The translations under genes were made by a program, and so were the position numbers. A stretch of 62,414 nucleotides of DNA. It comes from an uncultured Lachnoclostridium sp. (GTDB taxonomy: Bacteria > Bacillota > Clostridia > Lachnospirales > Lachnospiraceae). Below the pieces are notes generated by a model. The model did not search any database and was not told the DNA's origin. It was given only the letters and a program-made list of their open reading frames with translations. This document shows positions 15,877 to 25,161 of the stretch, piece after piece. How positions within the stretch are numbered: position 1 is the stretch's first letter; the number at the start of each line of letters is the position of its first letter. The stretch lies in the NCBI GenBank assembly GCA_946499505.1, contig CAMMSL010000014.1, positions 1 through 62,414 on the forward strand. The letters are read 5' to 3'.

Positions 15877-17253
15877 CTAAATCTCCTTTACTGCGTCACC
15901 GATATTTTTCACACCCACCAGTTTGATGCCTTTTATTCCTTTTACCATCTTAAGGGATACTTCCGGCAGGATGCATGTCTCGAATCCCAGTTTTTTTGCC
16001 TCTGCCACGCGCTGTTCCGGCATATTGACCGCGCGCACCTCACCGCTCAAGCCAACTTCGCCGAACACGATGGTCTTCTCGTCAATAGGACGGTTCCGAA
16101 AACTTGACACGATCGCCATCACAATTCCAAGATCAATGGCCGGCTCATTCATGCGGATACCTCCCGCGATATTTACGTATGCATCGGAATTGCCCAAAGC
16201 CATACCCAGCCTTTTCTCCAGAACCGCCATGAGCAGATTGACACGGTTATAATCAGTTCCCGCCGCCGTCCTTCTCGGCATTCCAAAATTACTCTGACAG
16301 ACAAGCGCCTGGATCTCGATCAGGATCGGACGTGTTCCCTCGATGGAACACGCCACCACGGAACCTGACGCATTTTCCGGGCGTCCGCTCAGCATATATT
16401 CCGAGGGATTCTCAACTTCCACAAGTCCCGTCTGCTGCATCTCAAATACGCCGATTTCATTAGTAGAGCCGAAACGGTTCTTTACCGCCCGCAGGATCCG
16501 GTAGGAAGCGTGCCTGTCGCCCTCGAAATACAAAACAGTATCCACCATATGCTCCAGCACTCTCGGGCCGGCAACAGTTCCCTCTTTCGTCACATGCCCC
16601 ACAATAAAAATCGGAATGCATAGTCCCTTTGCCAGCTGTAGGAAAATATTAGTGGACTCCCGGACCTGTGATACACTTCCCGGAGCTGAAGAGACATCCT
16701 CGCTGTACATAGTCTGTATAGAATCGATGACCACAAGCTGCGGACGCTCTTTTTCGATCACCCCGCGGATGATTTCCAGATTCGTCTCACACAGAAGATA
16801 CAGATTGGATGAAAAATCTCCCATCCGGTTTGCCCTGAGTTTGATCTGTGCCTGTGATTCCTCACCGGAAATATACAACACCTTTTTATCTTTCGAAAGC
16901 ATACGGCAGACTTGAAGGAGCAGCGTAGATTTTCCGATTCCCGGATCGCCTCCCACCAGCACAAGCGACCCGGGCACGATCCCGCCGCCCAGCACGCGGT
17001 CCAGCTCGTGGATTCCGGTCTTGCATCTTGCATCATCATCTGCAGTAACTTCTGTGAGCGGAACGACCTTCGCATCTCTTACCGATTTCCTCACTGAACG
17101 GGCCGATGCGGTTGTCCCTTTCGTGATCCCGCTGTCTATCTTTTCTTCTACAAATGTATTCCACTCCCCGCACGCCGGACACTGGCCGAGCCATTTCGAC
17201 TCTTCGTGTCCGCAGTTCTGACAGAAGAATATCGTCTTTTTTCCTTTTGCCAT
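15877..17253 (-). CDS. radA: DNA repair protein RadA
   Basis: A 458-residue branch-migration helicase of recombinational repair. In order: N-terminal C4 zinc finger (CQNCGHEESKWLGQCPAC), RecA-like ATPase with Walker A GGDPGIGKST (about residue 95) and Walker B LVVIDSIQTM, the RadA-specific KNRFG motif near residue 255, and a C-terminal Lon-like domain (GGIRMNEPAIDLGI, FGEVGLSGEVRAV). Length is standard. RadA loads on D-loops and extends heteroduplex. In many Firmicutes it sits downstream of clpC; here an endosialidase-like gene and a likely terminator lie between them. Confidence 0.97.
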   Translation of the reverse strand: MAKGKKTIFFCQNCGHEESKWLGQCPACGEWNTFVEEKIDSGITKGTTASARSVRKSVRDAKVVPLTEVTADDDARCKTGIHELDRVLGGGIVPGSLVLVGGDPGIGKSTLLLQVCRMLSKDKKVLYISGEESQAQIKLRANRMGDFSSNLYLLCETNLEIIRGVIEKERPQLVVIDSIQTMYSEDVSSAPGSVSQVRESTNIFLQLAKGLCIPIFIVGHVTKEGTVAGPRVLEHMVDTVLYFEGDRHASYRILRAVKNRFGSTNEIGVFEMQQTGLVEVENPSEYMLSGRPENASGSVVACSIEGTRPILIEIQALVCQSNFGMPRRTAAGTDYNRVNLLMAVLEKRLGMALGNSDAYVNIAGGIRMNEPAIDLGIVMAIVSSFRNRPIDEKTIVFGEVGLSGEVRAVNMPEQRVAEAKKLGFETCILPEVSLKMVKGIKGIKLVGVKNIGDAVKEI

Positions 17254-17353
17254 ATCACTTGTTCCTTTTGTTACTCTTTATAATATTGCCTCCGTGCGCC
17301 CGGTTAATGTCCGCCTGCGCAGGCATAGCAGGCGTTTGCCGGGTTTATCGCAC

Positions 17354-17385
17354 AACTCAAAACAGGGTGGACACAACATCCACCC
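17354..17385 (-). terminator. Probable terminator after the endosialidase-like gene
   Basis: Seven-base arms GGGTGGA/TCCACCC (17365-17371, 17379-17385) followed on the minus strand by TGTTTTG. The short T-tract makes it modest. Confidence 0.5.
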
Positions 17386-17460
17386 CGCCATTACAGATGT
17401 CATCCGGTTTGTCCGGCTGCATCAGCATTTCTACATCTGACCGGCATGTACTTCAGAAAA

Positions 17461-17874
17461 TCAGCACTTTACCACTTTCACCGGAACATTCTGATCAGCA
17501 GAAAGTTCCACACTGACACTGAGTTTTCCGCTCAGATTCGTGCTCATCTTGCCGGCCGACACTCCATCGATAAATACTTCGTATTCGCTCTCCGGCTCCA
17601 GCTCCAGTGTGAACTGCACATCTCCCTGAGCAGATACCGAAAATGTGATCTCATTCTCTGTCTCTTTAAAGTTCTCAACAGCACTTCCCGGCACTGACTC
17701 ATAAACGAACATTCCGTTTTTCTCGAGCTTTGTGATCTCGGAAAATGTCTTCACCTTATAAATATCACCCTCGAATTCGTAGTTGTCTTTCTTTGTCTTT
17801 GCAGTAAGAGTGTAATCTCCAAAACTGAGTGTTCCGTCGTTTTCTGCGCGCAACAATTCTTTTACCGCTGCCAT
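17461..17874 (-). CDS. Endosialidase-like hypothetical protein
   Basis: A 137-residue soluble acidic protein without signal peptide. Relatives in Lachnospiraceae are commonly labelled 'endosialidase', a name I consider unproven because nothing here resembles a glycosidase active site. It reads as two beta-rich halves: KELLRAENDGTLSFGDYTL with KVKTFSEITKLEKNGMFVYE, then a carbohydrate-module-like half with LELEPESEYEVFIDG and KMSTNLSGKLSVS. TAGGAGG before the ATG at 17874 supports the start. Abundance and function are unknown. Confidence 0.75.
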   Translation of the reverse strand: MAAVKELLRAENDGTLSFGDYTLTAKTKKDNYEFEGDIYKVKTFSEITKLEKNGMFVYESVPGSAVENFKETENEITFSVSAQGDVQFTLELEPESEYEVFIDGVSAGKMSTNLSGKLSVSVELSADQNVPVKVVKC

Positions 17875-17993
17875 CTTATGTTTCCTCCTAAGTATCTCAT
17901 TATAAGTATTTATTGTACGATGCATCCGGCATCACCGATACCGATATTATAATATAAAGCGGTGTTTTTTTCTACCGGAAGTTCTATGAAAAT

Positions 17994-20426
17994 TTATCCT
18001 GTAATAAACCGGATCTCTTTCTTTGACGCTCCGGCCTCTACATGGTCTCCCGCTTTTATCTCGCCGTTCAATATCGCATCGGCGAGCTTATCTTCGAGCT
18101 CAGTCTGAAGTGCACGTCTCAGCGGCCTTGCGCCGTATTTTGCATCGGTTCCCTTCTCCACGATCAGGTTCTTCGCCGACTCACGCAGCGTGAGATGTAT
18201 ATCGAGCTGATCTGACAGACGTTTTGTGAAATCGCGGCACAACAGGGTCACGATCTTCTTCATATGCGTCTGATCCAGGGCATGGAATACGATCGTCTCA
18301 TCGATACGGTTCAAGAATTCCGGGCGGAAGATCATCTTTACCTCGTCCATCACGTTCTGTTTCATCCGTTTATAATCCCCGGCAGGATCTTCCTTTGTGG
18401 CGAATCCCAGTTTCTTCGGTTCCACGATCGCTTTCGCCCCGGCATTGGAAGTCATAATAATGACTGTATTGGAGAAATCAACTTTTCTTCCCTGCGAATC
18501 AGTGATATGCCCGTCATCCAGCACCTGAAGCAAAATGTTGAACACATCGGGATGTGCTTTCTCGATCTCATCAAACAGAACCACCGAATATGGGTGCGTC
18601 CTCACCTGGTCGCTGAGCTGTCCGCCCTCCTCATGTCCTACATATCCCGGAGGAGATCCGATCATCTTTGCAACAGAATGTTTCTCCATATATTCCGACA
18701 TATCCACACGGATCATCGACTCTTCATTTCCGAACAGCGCTTCCGCCAGCGCTTTTGACAATTCTGTCTTTCCTACACCGGTAGGACCGAGGAACAGAAA
18801 AGATCCGATCGGGCGGCGGGGATCTTTCAGTCCCACGCGGCCTCTCTTGACTGCACGTGCCACAGCACTGACCGCTTCATCCTGACCGATTACTCTTTTA
18901 TGAAGGACACTTTCCAGTTTCTTCAGTCGGTCTGCATCACTCTCCGCAAGTTTCTGCACAGGCACTTTTGTCCACGCGGAAACTACCTCTGCAATATCTT
19001 CCTCCGTCACAGAAGGCTGTTTGGATGAAGTCTTTTTCTGGAAACGTTTCTTTACCTCTTCCAGTTTTTTCTCTACCTGTTCCTGCTCCTTCTGTACAAG
19101 AGAAGCCTCCGCAAAATCCCCTCGCCGGATGCTCTCCTCTTTCTGCTGCACAAGTTCTTTCAGAGAATCTTCCATGGCGGTCAGATTGTCAGGCACTTTA
19201 TAACCTTTGAGGCTCACTTTTGAGCACGCCTCGTCCAGCACGTCGATCGCTTTGTCCGGAAGATTCCTGTCCGTGATATACCGCTCCGACATCTGAACCG
19301 CAGCTTCCAGAGCTTTCTCTTCGATCACAACTTTATGATGGGATTCATATTTTTCTTTTAATCCTTTAAGGATTGCCAGACACTGCTCCTTTGTCGGCTC
19401 TTCCACGGATACCGGCTGGAACCGTCGTTCCAGCGCAGCGTCTTTCTCAATATATTTCCGGTACTCGGCAATCGTCGTCGCACCAATGAGCTGCAGCTCG
19501 CCTCTTGCCAGAGACGGCTTGAGAATACTGGATGCATCGATTGCCCCTTCTGCGCCTCCTGCGCCGATCATTGTATGGATCTCATCCAGGAACAGGATCA
19601 CATTTCCACTGGATTCAACCTCGGCGATCAGCCCTTTCATACGCTCTTCAAACTCTCCGCGGTACTTAGAACCTGCGATCAGCCCCGGCAGATCAAGCGT
19701 ATAGATTCTCTTGTCTTTCATTTTCTCCGGAACCACGCCGGATGCGATCCGCTGTGCAAGTCCTTCGATGATCGCTGTCTTTCCGACACCCGGTTCTCCG
19801 ACCAGGCACGGATTGTTCTTCGTTCTCCGGCTTAGCACCTGCATGAGACGATGCATTTCTTCGTCTCTGCCCACTACAGGATCCAGTTTTCCTTCCTCTG
19901 CTCTGGCCGTCATATCCGTACAGAACTGATCCATCATAGAATGGGAGCTCTTCCCGTCCTCCTGAAGTTCATCCTGATACTCTTTCGGATCCACACCTAC
20001 TGCTGTCATAATATCCTGAAAAATTTTCTGGAGATTGATATTAAGTGTGATCAGGATCCGGGTAGCCACGCAATCCACATCCCGGATCATCGACAGCAGC
20101 AAATGTTCCGTTCCTACGTCCGTTGTGTGCAGCCGGTGCGCTTCCTTTGCACTGTTCTCGAGAATATCTTTATAGCGCGGGCTCTCCGCCGGCTTACTTT
20201 TCACCGGTGCCTCCGTCTGCGGCACGATCAACTCGTCCATGAGCTGATAGATTTTCTCCTCCTCAACGCCATTTCGCGCAAGGATCTGACCCGCCACTCC
20301 GGAATACTCCTGCCTGAGCCCCAGCAAAAGATGTTCCGTCCCGATATAGGGATGCTGCATCTCTTTTGCCTTTTTGGCCGCATATTTAATGGCGTTCTCC
20401 GCCGGCTTCGTATATGATATATGCAT
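17994..20426 (-). CDS. clpC: ATP-dependent Clp protease ATP-binding subunit ClpC
   Basis: An 810-residue Hsp100 unfoldase. The N-domain carries two Clp_N repeats (residues 1-145, HPYIGTEHLLLGL and TTDVGTEHLLLSM). AAA+ module 1 has Walker A GEPGVGKT (about 208); a ClpC-type middle coiled segment lies around 410-470; AAA+ module 2 has Walker A GPTGVGKT (about 540). The loop KKLGFATKED carries the LGF tripeptide needed to dock ClpP. Length and layout are normal. In bacilli clpC follows ctsR-mcsA-mcsB; here a small GntR regulator directly precedes it and no ctsR/mcs genes are present. Confidence 0.97.
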   Translation of the reverse strand: MHISYTKPAENAIKYAAKKAKEMQHPYIGTEHLLLGLRQEYSGVAGQILARNGVEEEKIYQLMDELIVPQTEAPVKSKPAESPRYKDILENSAKEAHRLHTTDVGTEHLLLSMIRDVDCVATRILITLNINLQKIFQDIMTAVGVDPKEYQDELQEDGKSSHSMMDQFCTDMTARAEEGKLDPVVGRDEEMHRLMQVLSRRTKNNPCLVGEPGVGKTAIIEGLAQRIASGVVPEKMKDKRIYTLDLPGLIAGSKYRGEFEERMKGLIAEVESSGNVILFLDEIHTMIGAGGAEGAIDASSILKPSLARGELQLIGATTIAEYRKYIEKDAALERRFQPVSVEEPTKEQCLAILKGLKEKYESHHKVVIEEKALEAAVQMSERYITDRNLPDKAIDVLDEACSKVSLKGYKVPDNLTAMEDSLKELVQQKEESIRRGDFAEASLVQKEQEQVEKKLEEVKKRFQKKTSSKQPSVTEEDIAEVVSAWTKVPVQKLAESDADRLKKLESVLHKRVIGQDEAVSAVARAVKRGRVGLKDPRRPIGSFLFLGPTGVGKTELSKALAEALFGNEESMIRVDMSEYMEKHSVAKMIGSPPGYVGHEEGGQLSDQVRTHPYSVVLFDEIEKAHPDVFNILLQVLDDGHITDSQGRKVDFSNTVIIMTSNAGAKAIVEPKKLGFATKEDPAGDYKRMKQNVMDEVKMIFRPEFLNRIDETIVFHALDQTHMKKIVTLLCRDFTKRLSDQLDIHLTLRESAKNLIVEKGTDAKYGARPLRRALQTELEDKLADAILNGEIKAGDHVEAGASKKEIRFITG

Positions 20427-20476
20427 AGATTCCTCCTGCCTGCTTTTCTTAATACATTATGACATAGAGCTTTTGC

Positions 20477-20845
20477 TCACTCATAATCGTCAAATATTTC
20501 ATCCACCAGATCATGTACCTCCTGACGGGAAATATTCTTACAGCAGCCGCGAGCCAGCACGATCCTAAGTTCGCGCCTCATCTCTTCTAACTGCTCCATC
20601 TTGTCAATATCAAGCGCGATCACTGCTCCGCGCCTCTTGTCAAGACTGATATAACCCTCTCTCTTCAGTACACTGTACGCCTTATTTACCGTGTGCATGT
20701 TTACACCGATCGTATCTGCAAGCTGGCGCACTGATGGAAGAGAGTCACCCTCACGGATCACCGATGTCGCGATTCCCATAATAATCTGATTACAGAGCTG
20801 GATATAGATCGCTTCGTCACTGTTAAAATCAACTTCAATGATCAT
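20477..20845 (-). CDS. GntR-family regulator upstream of clpC
   Basis: A 122-residue YtrA-like GntR regulator: DEAIYIQLCNQIIMGIATSV, LPSVRQLADTIGVN, TVNKAYSVLKREGY, then a short helical tail with no effector domain. The ATG at 20845 follows AAAGGAGCTTATT. It ends 50 bases before clpC, with no terminator hairpin that I can see, so clpC is probably in its operon. An imperfect palindrome overlaps its promoter. It may replace CtsR as regulator of clpC; that is inference from position only. Confidence 0.9.
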   Translation of the reverse strand: MIIEVDFNSDEAIYIQLCNQIIMGIATSVIREGDSLPSVRQLADTIGVNMHTVNKAYSVLKREGYISLDKRRGAVIALDIDKMEQLEEMRRELRIVLARGCCKNISRQEVHDLVDEIFDDYE

Positions 20846-20865
20846 AATAAGCTCCTTTCTCTGGT

Positions 20866-20905
20866 GTGTTATAGACATGATAGCACAGCAGGTTCCCACT
20901 GGCAA
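20866..20905 (-). promoter_or_regulatory. Promoter and palindromic operator of the gntR-clpC operon
   Basis: Minus strand: -35 TTGCCA (20900-20905), 17 bases, -10 TATCAT (20877-20882). A 21-base imperfect palindrome (20866-20886; outer halves GTGnTAT and ATAnCAC) covers the -10, consistent with repression by the adjacent GntR protein. Confidence 0.6.
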
Positions 20906-20907
20906 GA

Positions 20908-21275
20908 GAAATCCGTGTTTGTCGGAGAGACATCCTATGGTAAAGCGTCCGAAAATCAATCGGATACAGTGGAATAACTCACGTATCCGGAACGGGCGGG
21001 GATGGAATACTTCCGGCTCCGGTTACACGACATAAGATATAGTAACAAGCCTGCGATACGGCTAAAAGCGATCAGGGAAAGGAAGAACTCACTTCGTTCA
21101 AACAACATCCTTTCCCTGATCAACGCCGCACCACAGGCCTTAACTATATCTAATATCCCTACACAGTCACCGTACGCATTACAATCCCGCCCGTCCCGAA
21201 ATGTTCATCAAAAGGGCTGTATCCGTTTGATTTTCTGCGTTTTCTCAATCGGAAGTGTCTCCCCGATAATCACGG
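20908..21275. repeat. Long imperfect inverted repeat A
   Basis: The plus strand from 20908 to about 21093 matches, with interruptions, the reverse complement of about 21104-21275. The innermost 14 bases are perfect (GATCAGGGAAAGGA and its complement), around a loop of about 24 bases; other shared blocks are GAAAATCAA, CGGATACAG, ACGGGCGGG and GATATAGT. Both arms can be read as related peptides (GETSYGKASENQ versus GETLPIEKTQKIKRIQ), suggesting head-to-head copies of a decayed coding segment. No intact gene is present. Confidence 0.7.
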
Positions 21276-21349
21276 AATTTATAGAAAATCGGTCGCAAGG
21301 GTGGACTTTATCGACGAAGTTCCGTTCTCTTCCGATTTCTATGAATGTT

Positions 21350-21625
21350 TGTTGAAGAATGACGCTGCGGCTGAAAAATGTACTGATCGGATGCGCCAGC
21401 AGAAAAAGAAGATACTGCATAAGCTATGCATCGACATGGAGCGTTCCGAATACACCTCGTTCTCCATGTTAGCGATATTAAAATGCGAGTTCCAATGGAC
21501 GAGCATTTTGATATTGCGTTACATGGATTCGAGGGGATGAGGTAAGCGGGTCGGCATAGTGTTGCAGTATCTTCTTTTTCTGCGTCCGCTGTTCGATCAG
21601 TATGACTTTACTGTCACAGCGGTAT
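21350..21625. repeat. Imperfect inverted repeat B
   Basis: About 21350-21418 on the plus strand matches the reverse complement of about 21561-21630: shared CAGAAAAAGAAGATACTGCA, TACTGATCG and ATGTTT-TTGAA blocks with small gaps. It lies directly beside repeat A and is probably part of the same decayed element. Confidence 0.65.
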
Positions 21626-21642
21626 TTGTTCAATAAACATGA
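21478..21642 (-). pseudogene. C-terminal fragment of an unidentified protein
   Basis: A 54-codon open segment without start codon, ending at a TAA (21478-21480), rich in basic residues (KVILIEQRTQKKKILQHYAD, then HVTQYQNARPLELAF). The first half resembles the peptide encoded by the facing arm of repeat B (RMRQQKKKILHKL). It reads like the tail of a mobile-element protein such as a recombinase, but I cannot name it. It abuts the phoR stop codon. Confidence 0.4.
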
Positions 21643-21643
21643 A

Positions 21644-22969
21644 TTACTTCTCTCCCTTCGGGAACTGCATCTCGATCTTTGTTCCCCGTCCCGGCATGCT
21701 GTCCACTGTAACTTTCGCCCCGTGGAGAAGTGCGCCGTGTTTAACTATGGACAATCCCAGTCCTGTGCCGCCGCGTTCTTTTGAGTGACTCTTATCCACA
21801 CGGTAAAAGCGCTCGAAAATACGCTCATGGTGCTCTTTAGGAATGCCGATCCCGGTATCGGTCACAGTAACTTTGGGACCATCCAGTGTATTTCCGACCC
21901 AGACGGATACCCTGCCGTTATCAACATTATATTTCACGGCGTTTTCGCACACGTTATAGATCATCTCATCCAAGATCTGTCGTATGCCGAAATATTTCAC
22001 CGGCTCGCCGGCCACCTCCATGCGGATATTTTTCTGGGACGCCTGAGGCGAAAGACGGCTGATGATCTCACGGGTAAGTTCGTAGAGATCTACCTCTTCT
22101 TTCTCAAGTTCTACAGATTCTTCATCCAGCTTGGAGAGCTTGATGATATCTTCCACAAGAGTTATAAGACGGCGCGCCTCTTTGTAAATACGCTCGGAGA
22201 AGAGCGGAATATCCTCCGGGCGGACCATGCCGTTTTTCATGATCTCTGCATAACCGGAAATGGAAGTAAGAGGCGTCTTCAGCTCATGGGAGACATTCGC
22301 GGAGAACTCTTTCCGCATATTTGCCACAGCTTCTTTTTCCTTATTCTGCCGGTCCATGGCCTCAAGAAACGGGGTAAGCTCGTCATAAGTCTTATTCTCC
22401 AGCGGATGCTCCAGATCCAGCTCATAGATCGGTCTGACCAGACGTTTTGTCTGCCATTTTGCCAGAAAATAAGCTAAAACCAGCATAATGGCGGCAAGGC
22501 CTGCCATAACCGGCAGATTGCCAAGAGCAGTCCGGATCAGACCATCCATTGATTTGGAGGCGCGAAGCACTGTCCCGTCATCCAAAAGGAGGGCATAATA
22601 ATACATTTCCTGTCCGACAGTATCAGACATCCTGACATCTTCACCCTCACCTGTCGCCAGAGCTTCTTTTACTTCTTTCCTGCCGCTGTGGTTCTCCAGA
22701 GTACTTCCGTCTCGCCGCGTATCGTAGAGGACATCCCCTTTCTCGTCGATCTGTGTCACGCGGGTCGTCCAGTCAACATCGTCCATCTCTTCAAGATACT
22801 GTGCGCCGGATATATTGATCGCAGCCCGGATATATTTTGCTTCCTGCCTGACCTCTGACTCAAGTATAGACAGATTCTGGTTATATAAGAGCAGAGTTAA
22901 TATTATATAAGAAAGAAGCAGGGTGACAGCAAGCACCATCACCATACTTCTCTGGATCTTTTTTCTCAT
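21644..22969 (-). CDS. phoR: Phosphate sensor histidine kinase PhoR-like
   Basis: A 441-residue membrane kinase. Two membrane helices (about 9-29 and 150-170) flank a short extracytoplasmic region; a linker precedes the HisKA domain with His228 in FSANVSHELKTPLTSISGY; the ATPase domain follows with YNVCENAVKYN, VTDTGIGIP, FERFYRVD and GGTGLGLSIVKH. Its start overlaps the phoP stop (ATGA). Last gene of the pst-pho operon. It would phosphorylate PhoP under phosphate limitation, held inactive by PhoU and Pst when phosphate is ample. Confidence 0.9.
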   Translation of the reverse strand: MRKKIQRSMVMVLAVTLLLSYIILTLLLYNQNLSILESEVRQEAKYIRAAINISGAQYLEEMDDVDWTTRVTQIDEKGDVLYDTRRDGSTLENHSGRKEVKEALATGEGEDVRMSDTVGQEMYYYALLLDDGTVLRASKSMDGLIRTALGNLPVMAGLAAIMLVLAYFLAKWQTKRLVRPIYELDLEHPLENKTYDELTPFLEAMDRQNKEKEAVANMRKEFSANVSHELKTPLTSISGYAEIMKNGMVRPEDIPLFSERIYKEARRLITLVEDIIKLSKLDEESVELEKEEVDLYELTREIISRLSPQASQKNIRMEVAGEPVKYFGIRQILDEMIYNVCENAVKYNVDNGRVSVWVGNTLDGPKVTVTDTGIGIPKEHHERIFERFYRVDKSHSKERGGTGLGLSIVKHGALLHGAKVTVDSMPGRGTKIEMQFPKGEK

Positions 22970-23640
22970 GCAGCTCCTCCGACACGGTAACCGACGCCGC
23001 GGACCGTCTGAATGATCTCGCCTTTTTCGCCAAGCTTCTGCCTAAGTGTCCTGATATGTACATCGACAGTTCTTGTCTCACCGTCGAAATCATACCCCCA
23101 TATCTCTGTCAGAAGCTGGTCTCTGGTCAGAACGATTCCCTGATTGCGCATCAGCTTTTCCAGCAGTTCAAATTCTTTGAGTGTAAGGGAAACTGCTTTG
23201 CCGTCTACCGTTACTTCATGTTTTTTAACATCCACGTGGACACCGGCCATCTCCATATCCATCCGGTCTTCTACCTTGCCGGTGCGCCGAAGCACCGCCT
23301 TGATACGTGAGACAAGCTCCATCATGCCGAAAGGTTTTGTTACATAGTCATCTGCTCCGGAGTCCAAACCGACTACCTTGTCGTACTCCGAACCTTTTGC
23401 AGTCACCATGATCACCGGGATACTCTTTGTCTTCGGTGAAGACTTCAGCTTCTTCAGCAGCTCGAGGCCGTCGTCCCCGGGGAGCATGATATCAAGCAAA
23501 ATAAGCTCCGGCGTATCAAACGCCAGAGCCTCCATAAAAGCAGAACCGTCTGCAAACCCTCTGGCCTTAAGCCCGGTTGTCTCCAGTGTATATATTACAA
23601 GTTCGCGGATGTTGTCGTCGTCTTCCACGCAATATATCAT
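22966..23640 (-). CDS. phoP: Phosphate response regulator PhoP/PhoB-like
   Basis: A 224-residue OmpR-class regulator. The receiver has CVEDDDN, phospho-acceptor Asp50 in LILLDIMLPGDDG and Lys in YVTKPFGMMEL; the C-terminal winged helix has LTLKEFELLEKLM and RTVDVHIRTLRQKLGE followed by the terminal YRVGG. It should bind repeated TT(A/T)ACA-type sites such as those ahead of pstS. It lies between phoU and phoR in the operon. Confidence 0.92.
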   Translation of the reverse strand: MIYCVEDDDNIRELVIYTLETTGLKARGFADGSAFMEALAFDTPELILLDIMLPGDDGLELLKKLKSSPKTKSIPVIMVTAKGSEYDKVVGLDSGADDYVTKPFGMMELVSRIKAVLRRTGKVEDRMDMEMAGVHVDVKKHEVTVDGKAVSLTLKEFELLEKLMRNQGIVLTRDQLLTEIWGYDFDGETRTVDVHIRTLRQKLGEKGEIIQTVRGVGYRVGGAA

Positions 23641-23691
23641 CTTTTCAGTTCTCCTTCTTTTCTATCTTAATATAAGATCCTTATTTTGAAT

Positions 23692-24360
23692 TCAGCCTTC
23701 GTGAATGACTGCACTGTCTTTGTGTACGCCTGTGATAGAGAATTCAACCCACTCGGCAATATTTGTCGCATGGTCTCCAATACGCTCAAGGTATTTAGTC
23801 ACCATGATCAGATCGAATATCCTCTTTCCGTTTTCACCTTTTTCCTCTTTAATGAAGGCAATCATCTCGTCACGGACTTCGTCGAAGTACTGATCGATCT
23901 CATCATCGGCTTTCATGACGCTCTGCGCCAGTTCAAGGTCTCTGTTTACATATGCCGTCACACTGTCGCGGACCATCTTGCTGACTTCCGATGCCATTGT
24001 ACCGATCACATGGATCTCCTCTGTTGCCGCAACGCCCTTGGAGGAAATGATAATCTCGGCGATATCAGATGTCTGGTCTCCGATACGTTCCATATCTGTG
24101 ATCATCTTAAGCGCCGCTGAAATTCTTCTCAGATCCTTTGCAACCGGCTGCTGCTGCAGAAGAAGCTTCAGGCACAGTCTCTCGATATCCTTTTCACACT
24201 GATCGATCTCCTCATCCTCTGAAATGATGATCTTTGCCTGTTCGATACTGCCGTCTTTGAGTGCCTGTGTTGCTTTTGAAATTGCTGTCTCGCAGAGTTC
24301 TCCCATATGTGTAAGCTGCTCTTCAAGAAGATGCAGCTGCTCATCAAACTTGTTACGCAT
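23692..24360 (-). CDS. phoU: Phosphate signalling protein PhoU
   Basis: A 222-residue all-helical protein with the two three-helix repeats of PhoU; the metal-binding motif appears twice, as DMERIGDQTSDIAE (about 90-103) and LERIGDHATNIAEW (about 188-201). PhoU links the Pst transporter to the PhoR kinase and restrains phosphate uptake. It starts three bases after the pstB stop. Confidence 0.96.
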   Translation of the reverse strand: MRNKFDEQLHLLEEQLTHMGELCETAISKATQALKDGSIEQAKIIISEDEEIDQCEKDIERLCLKLLLQQQPVAKDLRRISAALKMITDMERIGDQTSDIAEIIISSKGVAATEEIHVIGTMASEVSKMVRDSVTAYVNRDLELAQSVMKADDEIDQYFDEVRDEMIAFIKEEKGENGKRIFDLIMVTKYLERIGDHATNIAEWVEFSITGVHKDSAVIHEG

Positions 24361-24363
24361 AAC

Positions 24364-25134
24364 TTAACCAAACCTCCCTGTGATATAATCCTCTGTTCTC
24401 TTATCTGCCGGTATTGAGAATAGTTTTTCCGTATCATTGTACTCGATCACTTCTCCAAGAAGGAAGAAGGCTGTATTATCGGACACACGAACCGCCTGCT
24501 GCATATTATGTGTAACCATGACTATAGTATAGTCTTTTTTCAATTCCATGGCAAGGTCTTCGATCTTTGATGTAGAGATCGGGTCAAGGGCGGATGTAGG
24601 CTCATCCATCAGGATGACTTCCGGCTCTACCGCAAGTGTTCTGGCGATACAGAGTCTCTGCTGCTGTCCGCCGGAAAGTCCCAGCGCACTTTTGTGAAGT
24701 CTGTCTTTGAGTTCGTCCCAGATTGCTGCCTGACGCAGACTTCTTTCAACGATCTCATCAAGTTTGGATTTCTTTTTAATGCCCTGAATACGCGGTCCGT
24801 AAGCCACATTATCATATACGCTCTTCGGGAACGGGTTCGGCTGCTGGAATACCATTCCCACTCTGTAGCGGAGTGTGATCTCATCCATGTCTTTATAGAT
24901 GTCCTTGTTATCCAGCATAACAGTACCGTCGATCTTACAGTTTTCTACAAGATCATTCATTCGGTTCAGTGTTTTAAGGAATGTAGATTTTCCACATCCT
25001 GACGGTCCGATAAATGCCGTAATCTTATGCGCCTCTATCTTCATATTGATATCTTTAAGTGCATGAAAATCCCCATAGTGCAGATTCAGATTACGGATAT
25101 CAAATTTATATGAATTATTCTTATTCTCTTCCAT
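24364..25134 (-). CDS. pstB: Phosphate ABC transporter ATP-binding protein PstB
   Basis: A 256-residue ATPase. Walker A is GPSGCGKST (about 42-50), followed by the PstB-specific [11 protein letters not shown]-loop [20 protein letters not shown]; signature [16 protein letters not shown]; Walker [15 protein letters not shown]-loop MVTHNMQQ. It powers phosphate import through PstA and PstC. Standard length and position. Confidence 0.97.
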   Translation of the reverse strand: MEENKNNSYKFDIRNLNLHYGDFHALKDINMKIEAHKITAFIGPSGCGKSTFLKTLNRMNDLVENCKIDGTVMLDNKDIYKDMDEITLRYRVGMVFQQPNPFPKSVYDNVAYGPRIQGIKKKSKLDEIVERSLRQAAIWDELKDRLHKSALGLSGGQQQRLCIARTLAVEPEVILMDEPTSALDPISTSKIEDLAMELKKDYTIVMVTHNMQQAVRVSDNTAFFLLGEVIEYNDTEKLFSIPADKRTEDYITGRFG

Positions 25135-25161
25135 TTCTGTATCCTTTCTCTAAAATTGAGT

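Noticed and set aside
17461..17874. True sialidase
   Set aside because: The common database name is not supported by any glycosidase motif, signal peptide or suitable length.
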